Source of the DNA: Nitrospinota bacterium
Lineage (GTDB): Bacteria; UBA8248
Direction: 5' to 3'
DNA: 5,512 nt
Assembly: GCA_029937135.1 (NCBI GenBank)
Contig: JAPYQX010000204.1
Span: 1 to 5,512, forward strand
The notes beneath the pieces were generated by a model that was not told where the DNA came from, ran no database searches, and worked only from the letters and a program-made list of their open reading frames with translations. Below, in pieces: positions 1 through 5,504 of this stretch. Made by a program: the position numbers and the translations under genes. Each line of letters starts with the position of its first letter. The stretch's first letter is position 1.

Positions 1-626
1 CGGTCGAGGGGAATCTGGCTTTTCCATGTCACCCTCCTGAGTTCGGGCATATCGGAGCTCATCCGCGATACGATAACGCCTGGCGCCACTGCGTTCACTC
101 GCACCCTTGGAGCCAGCTCCATCGCCAGCGCCCGCCCGAACCCGATAATCCCCGCCTTTGAGGCGCAGTAATGGGCATGGAGCGGGTTCCCGCGCTTGGC
201 GGCGGTGGAAGCCATGTTCACGATCACCCCGCCAGTCTCCTGCCCGACCATCAGCGCGCCGGCGGCTCTGCAGGCGGTGAACACCCCCTTCAGGTTGACG
301 CTCAGGGTCTCGTCCCACTCCTCGGCGGACATATCCAGAATCGCGCGATGGCGGTAGATCCCCACGCAATTCACCAGAACATCGATCCGCCCGAGCTCCG
401 AGTGGAGCGCTTTGAAGGCGGCTTCGACATCGTTCAGCTCCGTCACATCCACTTGTCTTGTAACTGCTCCTTCGATTTCCCCAACTGCGCGGGAGAGCCC
501 TACATCGTCGGTGTCGAGCAGGACCACCCGCGCCCCCTCGTCCGAGAACCGCGCCGCCGCCGCCCGGCCGATGTCCCCCGCGCCCCCCGTGATGAGGACC
601 ACCGTGTCAAGAAATTCCCGCACCAT
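1..626 (-). CDS. SDR-family NAD(P)-dependent oxidoreductase (3' end beyond window)
   Basis: Classical short-chain dehydrogenase/reductase, a soluble Rossmann-fold enzyme that interconverts an alcohol and a ketone using a nicotinamide cofactor. 208 complete codons are visible, and the last 40 or so of a usual 250-residue protein are cut off by the window edge. The glycine-rich cofactor loop TGGAGDIG is at residues 13-20, and Asp38 at the end of the second strand suggests NAD rather than NADP. NCVG at 86-89 replaces the usual NNAG. The catalytic tetrad is complete: Asn111, Ser140, Tyr153 and Lys157 (YCASK). The family motif VNAVAPG is at 177-183. The ATG at 626 is preceded on the minus strand by GGAG five bases away and GGAGG ten bases away. 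The gene lies downstream of the monooxygenase on the same strand but probably has its own promoter. The substrate cannot be told. It resembles FabG-like dehydrogenases, but nothing here points to fatty-acid synthesis. Confidence 0.93.
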   Translation of the reverse strand, partial: MVREFLDTVVLITGGAGDIGRAAAARFSDEGARVVLLDTDDVGLSRAVGEIEGAVTRQVDVTELNDVEAAFKALHSELGRIDVLVNCVGIYRHRAILDMSAEEWDETLSVNLKGVFTACRAAGALMVGQETGGVIVNMASTAAKRGNPLHAHYCASKAGIIGFGRALAMELAPRVRVNAVAPGVIVSRMSSDMPELRRVTWKSQIPLD

Positions 627-678
627 TCGTACTCCGCCTCCGATAAGGGATGAAAAGAAAGAAGTTTCTGATAGCCTC

Positions 679-708
679 ATGTTAGGTTTCGCCGCCGGGG
701 GTTGTCAA
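679..708 (-). promoter_or_regulatory. Candidate sigma70-type promoter for the SDR gene
   Basis: On the minus strand there is a perfect -35 TTGACA (708 to 703), an 18-base spacer and TAACAT (684 to 679), which matches 4 of 6 bases of TATAAT. The start point would be near 672, leaving a leader of about 46 bases before the SDR ATG. The -10 is only fair, so this is a motif-based inference. Confidence 0.4.
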
Positions 709-760
709 CGAACTGGGGTGTGGGGTGGCTCAAAACAGGGGCATTTATTAGAGCGTGTTG

Positions 761-788
761 ATATAAAAAGCGGATGAATTCCTTCATC
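761..788 (-). terminator. Weak Rho-independent terminator candidate after the monooxygenase
   Basis: Read on the minus strand, GATGAA-GGAA-TTCATC (788 to 773) forms a perfect six-pair stem with a four-base loop. It is followed by CGC and a run of five T. It lies about 65 bases past the monooxygenase stop codon and before the SDR promoter candidate. The stem is short and A+T-rich and the T run is offset by three bases, so termination would be inefficient at best. Confidence 0.3.
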
Positions 789-853
789 GTTTGTGGAGTC
801 TCCCCTACGGAAATATCGGATATAAGGCGGATAAAGTTTTTGAGGAGGACAGT

Positions 854-2176
854 CTATTCGAAGCTGGTGTTCGGGCGTTCCAAGCCGTAATGAGAGCGCA
901 ACGTCTCACCTTCGTAGGCGGTGCGGAAAAGGCCTCGTTGCTGGAGTAGCGGAATTACTTCGTCGATAAATATGTCCAGCATTTTAGGTAATAGGGGTGG
1001 CATTAGGTTGACGCCATCCGCCACCCCGTCAGTGAACCAGTCTTCGATCAGATCGGCGATCTGCTCTGGGGTGCCGGTGACGGTGAAGTGCCCGCGAGCG
1101 CTCGCGAGCTTTGACAGCAGTTGTCGGAGGGTTGGTTTTTCCCTGCGGACAACACCGATTATTAATTCGGTCCGACTGCGTGCGGCCTCAACCGTCGCCG
1201 GGTCCGGAAAATCTTCTGGCGAAAGCGGCTTATCCAGAGGTAGATGGGAAAAATCAACTCCTCCGAACCGTCCGGATAATCGATCTCGCCCAACTTCGGG
1301 ATCGGCGAGATCGTTCAACTCTTGTGCCAAGCGCTGAGCCTCGGCTTCGCTTGACCCGATAACCGGGCTGAGGCCCGGCAAGATAAGTGTCTGGTCCTCC
1401 GCACGACCCTGGGCTCTAACCAGGGATTTAAGATCGCCGTAGAACGCCTTCGCCGTCGCCTTTTCCATGTGCGCGGTGAACACCGCTTCTGCATGGCGTG
1501 CGGCGAAGCGGCGGCCAGCGTCGGAAGAACCCGCTTGTATGAGTACGGGCCAGCCCTGCGGGCCGCGGGGTATATTTAATGGGCCAGACACCTTGTAATA
1601 ATGTCCTGTGTAATCCACAGGTCGAATGCGTTCACCTACCGCGTATTGTCCGCTCTCTCGATCGTCTACAATCGCGTCATCTGCCCAACTGTCCCAAAGG
1701 CTCTTAACAACTTCCAAGTACTCATCGGCGCTGGCGTAGCGATCAGCATGGCTGGCTTGGCCTGCGTCCCCATAGTTCCGTGCGGCTGACGCCGACCAGG
1801 AAGTAACGATGTTCCATCCGACACGACCGTTGCTTATATGATCCAGTGATGCGAACTGACGCGCCAGATTGAATGGCTCTGTATAGGTGGTCGACGCTGT
1901 CGCGATGAGCCCGATCCTGCTGGTTGAAACCGCGAGCGCTCCCAGTGCGGTGATGGGTTCTAGCCAGGTGCGACCGGCGCGATCGACGTCGTCACGAACC
2001 GCGAGTTGGTCCGCCAGAAAAATTGAATCGAAATGCCCGTCTTCTGCGCGTTGTGCCAGCTCTATGAAATAACGGATATCTGTGAGTGCCAGCGGTGATG
2101 CCTCGGGATGACGCCACGACGCTTCGTGGTGCCCGCGGCTATGGATGAATAAGTTAATATGCAATTGACGTGTCAT
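854..2176 (-). CDS. FMN-dependent monooxygenase, NtaA/SnaA/DszA family
   Basis: Member of the two-component flavin monooxygenases (nitrilotriacetate monooxygenase component A, DszA, SnaA) within the luciferase-like TIM-barrel superfamily. These use reduced FMN from a separate reductase and O2 to oxidise a substrate beside N or S. From the ATG at 2176 the protein has 440 residues, typical for the family. It opens with the family N-terminus (MTRQLHINLF, then GHHEASWRHP at 15-24). Other hallmarks are FLADQL at 53-58, ASTTYTEPFNLAR at 94-106, HISNGRVGWNIVTS at 113-126, a WPVLIQAGSSDAGRRFAARHAEAVF block near 220-244, and GTPEQIADLIEDWF with NLMPP near the C-terminus. An in-frame ATG at 2218 would add 14 residues with no family match. 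Neither start has a good adjacent ribosome site; see the leader ORF entry. No flavin reductase lies nearby. Substrate unknown. Sampled stretches are lower in G+C than the SDR gene. Confidence 0.93.
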   Translation of the reverse strand: MTRQLHINLFIHSRGHHEASWRHPEASPLALTDIRYFIELAQRAEDGHFDSIFLADQLAVRDDVDRAGRTWLEPITALGALAVSTSRIGLIATASTTYTEPFNLARQFASLDHISNGRVGWNIVTSWSASAARNYGDAGQASHADRYASADEYLEVVKSLWDSWADDAIVDDRESGQYAVGERIRPVDYTGHYYKVSGPLNIPRGPQGWPVLIQAGSSDAGRRFAARHAEAVFTAHMEKATAKAFYGDLKSLVRAQGRAEDQTLILPGLSPVIGSSEAEAQRLAQELNDLADPEVGRDRLSGRFGGVDFSHLPLDKPLSPEDFPDPATVEAARSRTELIIGVVRREKPTLRQLLSKLASARGHFTVTGTPEQIADLIEDWFTDGVADGVNLMPPLLPKMLDIFIDEVIPLLQQRGLFRTAYEGETLRSHYGLERPNTSFE

Positions 2177-2244
2177 GTTATTGACTTTAAGCGGGTGTGA
2201 CAGATTCGTCCACGCCATGTGTGGGAAAGGGACGGGGTCAACAA
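2173..2244 (-). other. Possible translated leader ORF coupled to the monooxygenase
   Basis: A strong Shine-Dalgarno-like AGGAGGG occurs on the minus strand at 2262 to 2256, but no start codon in the monooxygenase frame follows it at usable distance. A TTG 11 bases later (2244) opens a 23-codon frame. Its TGA stop (2175 to 2173) overlaps the preferred monooxygenase ATG as ATGA, the arrangement seen in translational coupling. The predicted peptide carries one Cys and several Arg, ending RICHTRLKSIT. It does not match the RHxDLxRV-type leader peptides known from sulfur-assimilation operons. The long spacing and the TTG start make this tentative. Confidence 0.25.
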
Positions 2245-2735
2245 AAGGCCGTTGTCCCTCCTGAAAACTGATCGCAGATGAGTTCGTTCATTTATCACAT
2301 CGGAATTCATCTGGTTTCGTGTGTATGGCGAATTCCTAATCAAGCGGCAATACGGAGTCTGGAACAGTCCCGTCCCGTCAAAATATTCGAACGAACTTAA
2401 AAGTCCCATTTTCGAAGAATAATACCAGGCTATTTCCCTGTATTTCCCCTGTTAAACTGGGAATTTGGTAGAGAAGAGTTCGTAGGAAACTCCCTCCACC
2501 GCCAATCAGTCTCCTCGATTTTTCTCTGTCCCGTCCTGATGCCCTTTTGCCCCCGCTTTGCGGGCCTTCCCCGAATAAACCGGCCAATTTTATACTTTCC
2601 CGGGCCGTTCTCCTGCCTGAAAGGGTTCCAATCCGCCCAATTTTTCCGGGCGGGAAAACTTGCTCCCCTTTGCTACGCAAAAACTGGACCGCTTAAAAAA
2701 TGCTTTGCAATGTCGATTGATTGGGGCTCGCCGTG

Positions 2736-2757
2736 GCATGATGTGCGTCATGCACAT
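2736..2757. repeat. Two overlapping inverted repeats upstream of the amidase promoter
   Basis: GCATGA-(6 bases)-TCATGC spans 2736-2753 and ATGTGC-(5 bases)-GCACAT spans 2741-2757. Both have perfect six-base arms and they share bases. They end right where the candidate -35 begins, a usual place for an activator or a second repressor site. No regulator gene is in the window to pair them with. Confidence 0.4.
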
Positions 2758-2784
2758 AGCCAATGCGATATATCGCATTTTAAT
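2757..2784 (+). promoter_or_regulatory. Candidate amidase promoter with a palindromic operator
   Basis: A perfect 18-bp palindrome, AATGCGATATATCGCATT, occupies 2762-2779. It overlaps a possible -35 TAGCCA (2757-2762, 4 of 6) at one end and a -10 TTTAAT (2779-2784, 5 of 6) at the other, with a 16-base spacer. The start point would be near 2791, about 35 bases before the amidase ATG. A dimeric regulator bound here would cover the promoter core, so repression is the simplest reading. The palindrome is seen directly. The promoter hexamers and the mode of control are inference, and the regulator family cannot be assigned. Confidence 0.5.
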
Positions 2785-2813
2785 TGTAGCAGCGAGAAAA
2801 TCCTGAATATTAT

Positions 2814-2817
2814 GGAG
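2814..2817 (+). promoter_or_regulatory. Ribosome binding site of the amidase gene
   Basis: GGAG lies eight bases before the ATG at 2826. It supports that start over any later in-frame codon, and the N-terminal helix of the amidase fold begins directly after it. Confidence 0.7.
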
Positions 2818-2825
2818 AACGAATC

Positions 2826-4253
2826 ATGCCATCTTCGGAGCTTTGTTTTCTCTCTATTCATGAACTGGCGGAAAAAACAAGGGCGCGTGAAATTTCGCCG
2901 TGTGAAACGATTAAGGCGCATCTTGCTCAAATCGACAGGCTGAATCCCGAGATCAATGCGTTCATCACGGTGTGTCATGAAGAGGCGACAGCGGCCGCGA
3001 TCCTGGCCGAGGAAGAAATCAGCAGTGGCAAGTATCGCGGCCCTCTCCACGGCATCCCCATTGGGGTAAAGGACATTATCGACACGGGCAGGATTCGTAC
3101 GACCCAGGGCTCCAGCTTTTATTCTGAAAATGTCCCCGAGAAAGACGCTGAGTGCATTCGCCGCCTCAAGGAAGCGGGTGCCATCGTCATCGGCAAGTGC
3201 AACACCCACGAATTCGCCGCCGGCTCAACAACGAAGAACCCCCATTACGGGGCTTGCGCGAACCCCTGGGATACGAGCCGTGTGCCGGCCGGTTCGAGCG
3301 GCGGCTCTGGGGCCGCCGTGGCGGCGCGGATGTGCCCGGGCGCTCTGGGCACCGACACGGGCGGCTCGATTCGGGGGCCGGCGGCGATATGCGGCGTCAG
3401 CGGATTGAAGCCCACATACGGCCGCGTCAGCCTCTCCGGGGTATTCCCGAATTCCACCAGTCTCGATCACATCGGCCCCCTTGCCCGCTCGGCGCGGGAT
3501 TGCGCGATTATTCTGCAGGGGATGGCGGGGTATGACCCGGCGGATTACGCCTCGGCCGACATGCCGGTCCCTGATTTTTCCGCCGAAATTGAAGATGGCG
3601 TTAAAGGCATGCGGCTGGCGCTTTGCCCGGACCTGATTCAAATCGAAATTGATCGAAGCGTCGAAAGAGCTTTCACCGAAGCGGTGGAGGCGCTTCGCGG
3701 CCTCGGGGCGAATATCGAAACGGTCGCTTGTTCGTTCGCCGTGGAGTTGAATAGCGAGCGCCGCCCCATAGCCGACGCGGAATTGCTGGCGGTTCACCGG
3801 GAAAATCTCGACAATTTCCCCGAAAAATTCGGAGACGATGTGCGTGATCGCCTTGAGAATGCCAGGAAGACGACATTGGACATGTATATCGAGGCGCTTC
3901 GGAAAAGGGTGATTCTAACCAGAAAAGCCGAGGCGCTTTTTGAGCCGTATGACGGTCTGCTGCTCCCCGGGTATTCATGCGTGGGGGCGCCCATCGAGAC
4001 GGCCATCGCCATGATAAACGGAAAAGAGGTGCCCTTCCTCGGGGCGAGCCGGCCGCTTAGCGGTCCTCATAACTTCACGGGTTTTCCCGCACAGGTAGTG
4101 CCGACGGGATTCAGCCCGGACGAAAACATGCCCGTGGCGATGCAGATTGTCGGGCTGCCGGGCGCCGAGGCGCGGATACTCCGCATCGCCCATGCCTACG
4201 AGCAGGCGACTCCCGAGGTGCGAAATCGCCTGCCCGAATTACTGAAATCATAA
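2826..4253 (+). CDS. Amidase-signature family hydrolase
   Basis: A 475-residue cytoplasmic hydrolase of the amidase-signature family, which cleaves carbon-nitrogen amide bonds with a Ser-cisSer-Lys triad. The triad is complete: Lys82 (GVKDIID), cis-Ser157 (AGSSGGSG at 155-162) and nucleophile Ser181 (GTDTGGSIRGPA at 175-186), followed by GLKPTYGR at 193-200. The intervals (75 and 24 residues) are those of well-studied family members, including GatA. The C-terminal part (KAEALFEPYDGLLLPGYS, FTGFPAQVVPTGF, MQIVGLPGAEARIL) fits general and catabolic amidases better than GatA, and no gatB or gatC adjoins it. The length is normal and there is no signal peptide. The gene appears monocistronic: it has its own promoter and operator candidate upstream, a gap of about 370 bases downstream, and a divergent monooxygenase. 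The substrate is unknown; small amides, ureides or carbamates are all possible. Confidence 0.95.
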   Translation: MPSSELCFLSIHELAEKTRAREISPCETIKAHLAQIDRLNPEINAFITVCHEEATAAAILAEEEISSGKYRGPLHGIPIGVKDIIDTGRIRTTQGSSFYSENVPEKDAECIRRLKEAGAIVIGKCNTHEFAAGSTTKNPHYGACANPWDTSRVPAGSSGGSGAAVAARMCPGALGTDTGGSIRGPAAICGVSGLKPTYGRVSLSGVFPNSTSLDHIGPLARSARDCAIILQGMAGYDPADYASADMPVPDFSAEIEDGVKGMRLALCPDLIQIEIDRSVERAFTEAVEALRGLGANIETVACSFAVELNSERRPIADAELLAVHRENLDNFPEKFGDDVRDRLENARKTTLDMYIEALRKRVILTRKAEALFEPYDGLLLPGYSCVGAPIETAIAMINGKEVPFLGASRPLSGPHNFTGFPAQVVPTGFSPDENMPVAMQIVGLPGAEARILRIAHAYEQATPEVRNRLPELLKS

Positions 4254-4627
4254 ACAAAAATAGTTTCTGGGATTCCGTTTTTCCCGTAGCCTGTGGATTA
4301 CGAATTAGAAATTAATAATTCACTGGTGTTACCATGATTATTATCTCATCCTGTGAGTGGTGAATGATTAATATCGCCAAGCGGTGGGGCAAGCTGGGGG
4401 GTATTCCTAATGCGGAGAGGTCGGGAATGTTTCCCATATGGCATGAGGCGAAGAGAAATTGATTTTTAGTAGAATTACTGATTTGAAATACACAAGGAAG
4501 TTTGAGTGAGAATAAACGTACCATGAGACCCGTTGTTCTTGTTATGTCTTGGGTAAGTAGTTTTTTTCTTGTCAAGAAGTCAAACCAGTCGATATAATAA
4601 TTACCCCTCGACTTTTAATCATACCTA
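4254..4627. other. Intergenic region without a recognisable gene
   Basis: This stretch after the amidase is visibly richer in A+T than the genes around it. An 87-codon minus-strand frame at 4312-4575 shows no domain and no ribosome site worth noting, so it is not called. There is no convincing amidase terminator: GGGA...TCCC at 4269-4285 is a loose four-pair stem with no T run after it. GGGAA-TGT-TTCCC at 4423-4435 is a small perfect inverted repeat. A run of T ending at 4567 has no good stem before it. The clear signal is the promoter at 4569-4598. Confidence 0.6.
4569..4598 (+). promoter_or_regulatory. Strong sigma70-type promoter for the small membrane protein
   Basis: -35 TTGTCA (4569-4574, 5 of 6) and a perfect -10 TATAAT (4593-4598) are separated by 18 bases. 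The start point would be near 4605, giving a leader of about 60 bases to the GTG at 4667. This is the best promoter match in the window and marks a transcription unit separate from the amidase. Confidence 0.65.
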
Positions 4628-4666
4628 ATGCTTTGGACGCAGCGTATTTACCGCAGAGAGGGAACC

Positions 4667-5002
4667 GTGCCAAGAGCTATAGCGCAACGGGCAATACCAG
4701 CGTTCATTTTGACAGGGTTAATCCTTACGATGGTGCTCTGCGCTTCTAGATGCAACATGCCTAACGGACATATGAAATCTGGTTCAATGCCTCCGTCCCA
4801 CACTCACGTGGTTTCCCGATTTTCGGTGATGCACCTTGGGATTCTGAATCAGGCCGAGCCCCTCGCTCCGCCCGAAACCGCGCGCCTCGCCTTCTTTTTC
4901 GCAACTGCTCTCGTTTCTCTCGGTCTTCTCGCTTCGTGCGTATCCGGAACCTGGAATAGATCGCGCTCTGAGGTGTGGGGACCGCTTGCCCTTCTTCCTT
5001 GA
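4667..5002 (+). CDS. Small unrecognised membrane protein with a Met/His-rich loop
   Basis: I do not recognise a family. The GTG at 4667 is preferred because AGAGGG lies just upstream; an in-frame ATG at 4628 would add 13 residues with no ribosome site. The 111-residue product has a basic start and a hydrophobic segment near residues 9-27. Next comes a polar loop rich in Met and His (Met31, His35, Met36, Met41, His45, His47, Met55, His56), with Cys25 and Cys29 at its edge. A second hydrophobic segment lies near 74-92, then a short basic tail. Two membrane passes, or a signal anchor plus one pass, are likely. The Met/His/Cys pattern is like that of copper- or silver-binding proteins, but this is only an analogy. 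LASC at 88-91 resembles a lipobox but is far from the N-terminus. The last residues run into the receiver sequence in another frame, so the natural C-terminus may be lost. Confidence 0.55.
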   Translation: MPRAIAQRAIPAFILTGLILTMVLCASRCNMPNGHMKSGSMPPSHTHVVSRFSVMHLGILNQAEPLAPPETARLAFFFATALVSLGLLASCVSGTWNRSRSEVWGPLALLP

Positions 5003-5468
5003 CTGGATCACCAAACCCCTTGATGAGACCCGCTTGCTCTCTAGGCTCAAGGCCGCCCTCAAGCTGAGCAAGCCAGCGTCCGCTCTCGTTGTGGACGACG
5101 ATCCCGACCTTTGTTCCGTTGTCACCCGCCTGCTCGAAAACAGAAATATCCGGGTGGAAACCGCGGTAAACGGAGTCGAGGCGGTAGAAAAATTCCGAAA
5201 GACAACGCCCGATATCCTTATCCTTGATATCGTGATGCCCGGCGGAGACGGGTTCTATGTAATGGATGTCCTTCGTGATGAACTGGAACTCAGAAAAATT
5301 CCGATTATCGTATACTCGGCTGCGGAGGCGACCGCCTCGGAGAGAAAGCGGCTCGCCACGGAAACGACCATGTTCCTGACCAAGCTGAAAACCTCCCAGG
5401 AGGATTTCCTGGCCCATGTGGTGGAAATGATCAACGGTCTTATTCCCGACCCTTCACATCCGGAGTAG
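4986..5468 (+). CDS. Response-regulator receiver protein, apparent C-terminal remnant of a tandem-receiver protein
   Basis: Residues 33-150 or so form a complete receiver domain. The acidic pair is Asp37-Asp38 in LVVDDDPD, the phospho-acceptor is Asp81 (ILDIVMPGGDGF), the switch Ser is Ser111 (VYSA) and the conserved Lys is Lys133 (FLTK). There is no output domain after it. Residues 6-28 (DWITKPLDETRLLSRL) look like the last strand, Lys-Pro and final helix of a preceding receiver whose first 100 or so residues are absent. No upstream frame supplies them, and the frame itself stops at 4845-4847. Two receivers ending a protein are common in hybrid histidine kinases, so this may be a decayed 3' fragment. 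As it stands it would start at TTG 4986, with GGGG five bases upstream, overlapping the preceding gene by 17 bases and possibly coupled to it. Phosphorylation partner unknown; it could still act as a single-domain regulator. Confidence 0.75.
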   Translation: MPFFLDWITKPLDETRLLSRLKAALKLSKPASALVVDDDPDLCSVVTRLLENRNIRVETAVNGVEAVEKFRKTTPDILILDIVMPGGDGFYVMDVLRDELELRKIPIIVYSAAEATASERKRLATETTMFLTKLKTSQEDFLAHVVEMINGLIPDPSHPE

Positions 5469-5485
5469 GGTCCCCCCCTCCCCGA

Positions 5486-5504
5486 CTTGCCCCAAGGTTT
5501 TTTT
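5486..5504 (+). terminator. Weak terminator candidate after the receiver gene
   Basis: CTTG-CCC-CAAG (5486-5496) followed by G and seven T (5498-5504) begins 17 bases past the stop codon. The T run is good, but the stem has only four pairs and a three-base loop, so it is a weak candidate. Confidence 0.25.

Larger units (their letters stand above)
2219..2825. other. Divergent intergenic region of about 600 bases
   Basis: This lies between the leftward monooxygenase and the rightward amidase. The reading frames crossing it (for example minus 2378-2680 and plus 2539-2943) show no recognisable domain, have low-complexity Gly/Arg or Phe/Pro composition, and the plus one runs into the amidase in the wrong frame, so I do not call genes. 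The right end holds the palindrome and promoter candidate described separately. The rest has short inverted repeats: CAGATGA/TCATCTG at 2275-2313, CCCGC-TTT-GCGGG at 2552-2564, the GGGCGG-centred pair at 2632-2658 and TTTGC-TAC-GCAAA at 2669-2681. There is also an imperfect tandem repeat of TATTTCCC(C)TG at 2431-2451. I found no convincing promoter for the monooxygenase. Confidence 0.6.

Noticed and set aside
171..777. Two plus-strand frames opposite the SDR gene
   Set aside because: The minus strand here encodes a complete SDR core with all catalytic residues. The plus frames are low-complexity Arg/Pro/Ser shadows.
2378..2680. Minus-strand frame of 100 codons in the divergent gap
   Set aside because: No domain, no clear ribosome site and repeat-like sequence at its end, so it is most likely non-coding.
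2219..2825. Riboswitch, tRNA, insertion-sequence end or CRISPR repeat in the gap
   Set aside because: I saw no conserved riboswitch core, cloverleaf, transposase remnant or regularly spaced repeat; only short dyads and one imperfect tandem pair.
3225..3797. Minus-strand frame of 190 codons inside the amidase gene
   Set aside because: It is an antisense shadow of a high-G+C gene, rich in Arg and Ala, with no domain. The plus strand carries the full amidase signature.
2826..4253. Calling the amidase GatA (glutamyl-tRNA amidotransferase subunit A)
   Set aside because: The triad spacing matches, but the C-terminal region reads as a general amidase and gatB and gatC are not adjacent.
4540..4568. 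T run as an amidase terminator
   Set aside because: No stable stem precedes it at the right distance; the possible ACCC/GGGT pairing has a 20-base loop and is separated from the T run.
4312..4575. Minus-strand frame of 87 codons after the amidase
   Set aside because: No domain or ribosome site, and it lies in A+T-rich sequence. The adjacent strong promoter points the other way.
4930..4945. LASC lipobox in the small membrane protein
   Set aside because: It lies at residues 88-91, behind another hydrophobic segment and with no nearby start that would give a normal signal peptide.
4761..5417. Minus-strand frame of 218 codons opposite the membrane and receiver genes
   Set aside because: It has no recognisable domain and charged low-complexity stretches, and it lies opposite a receiver with every key residue intact.
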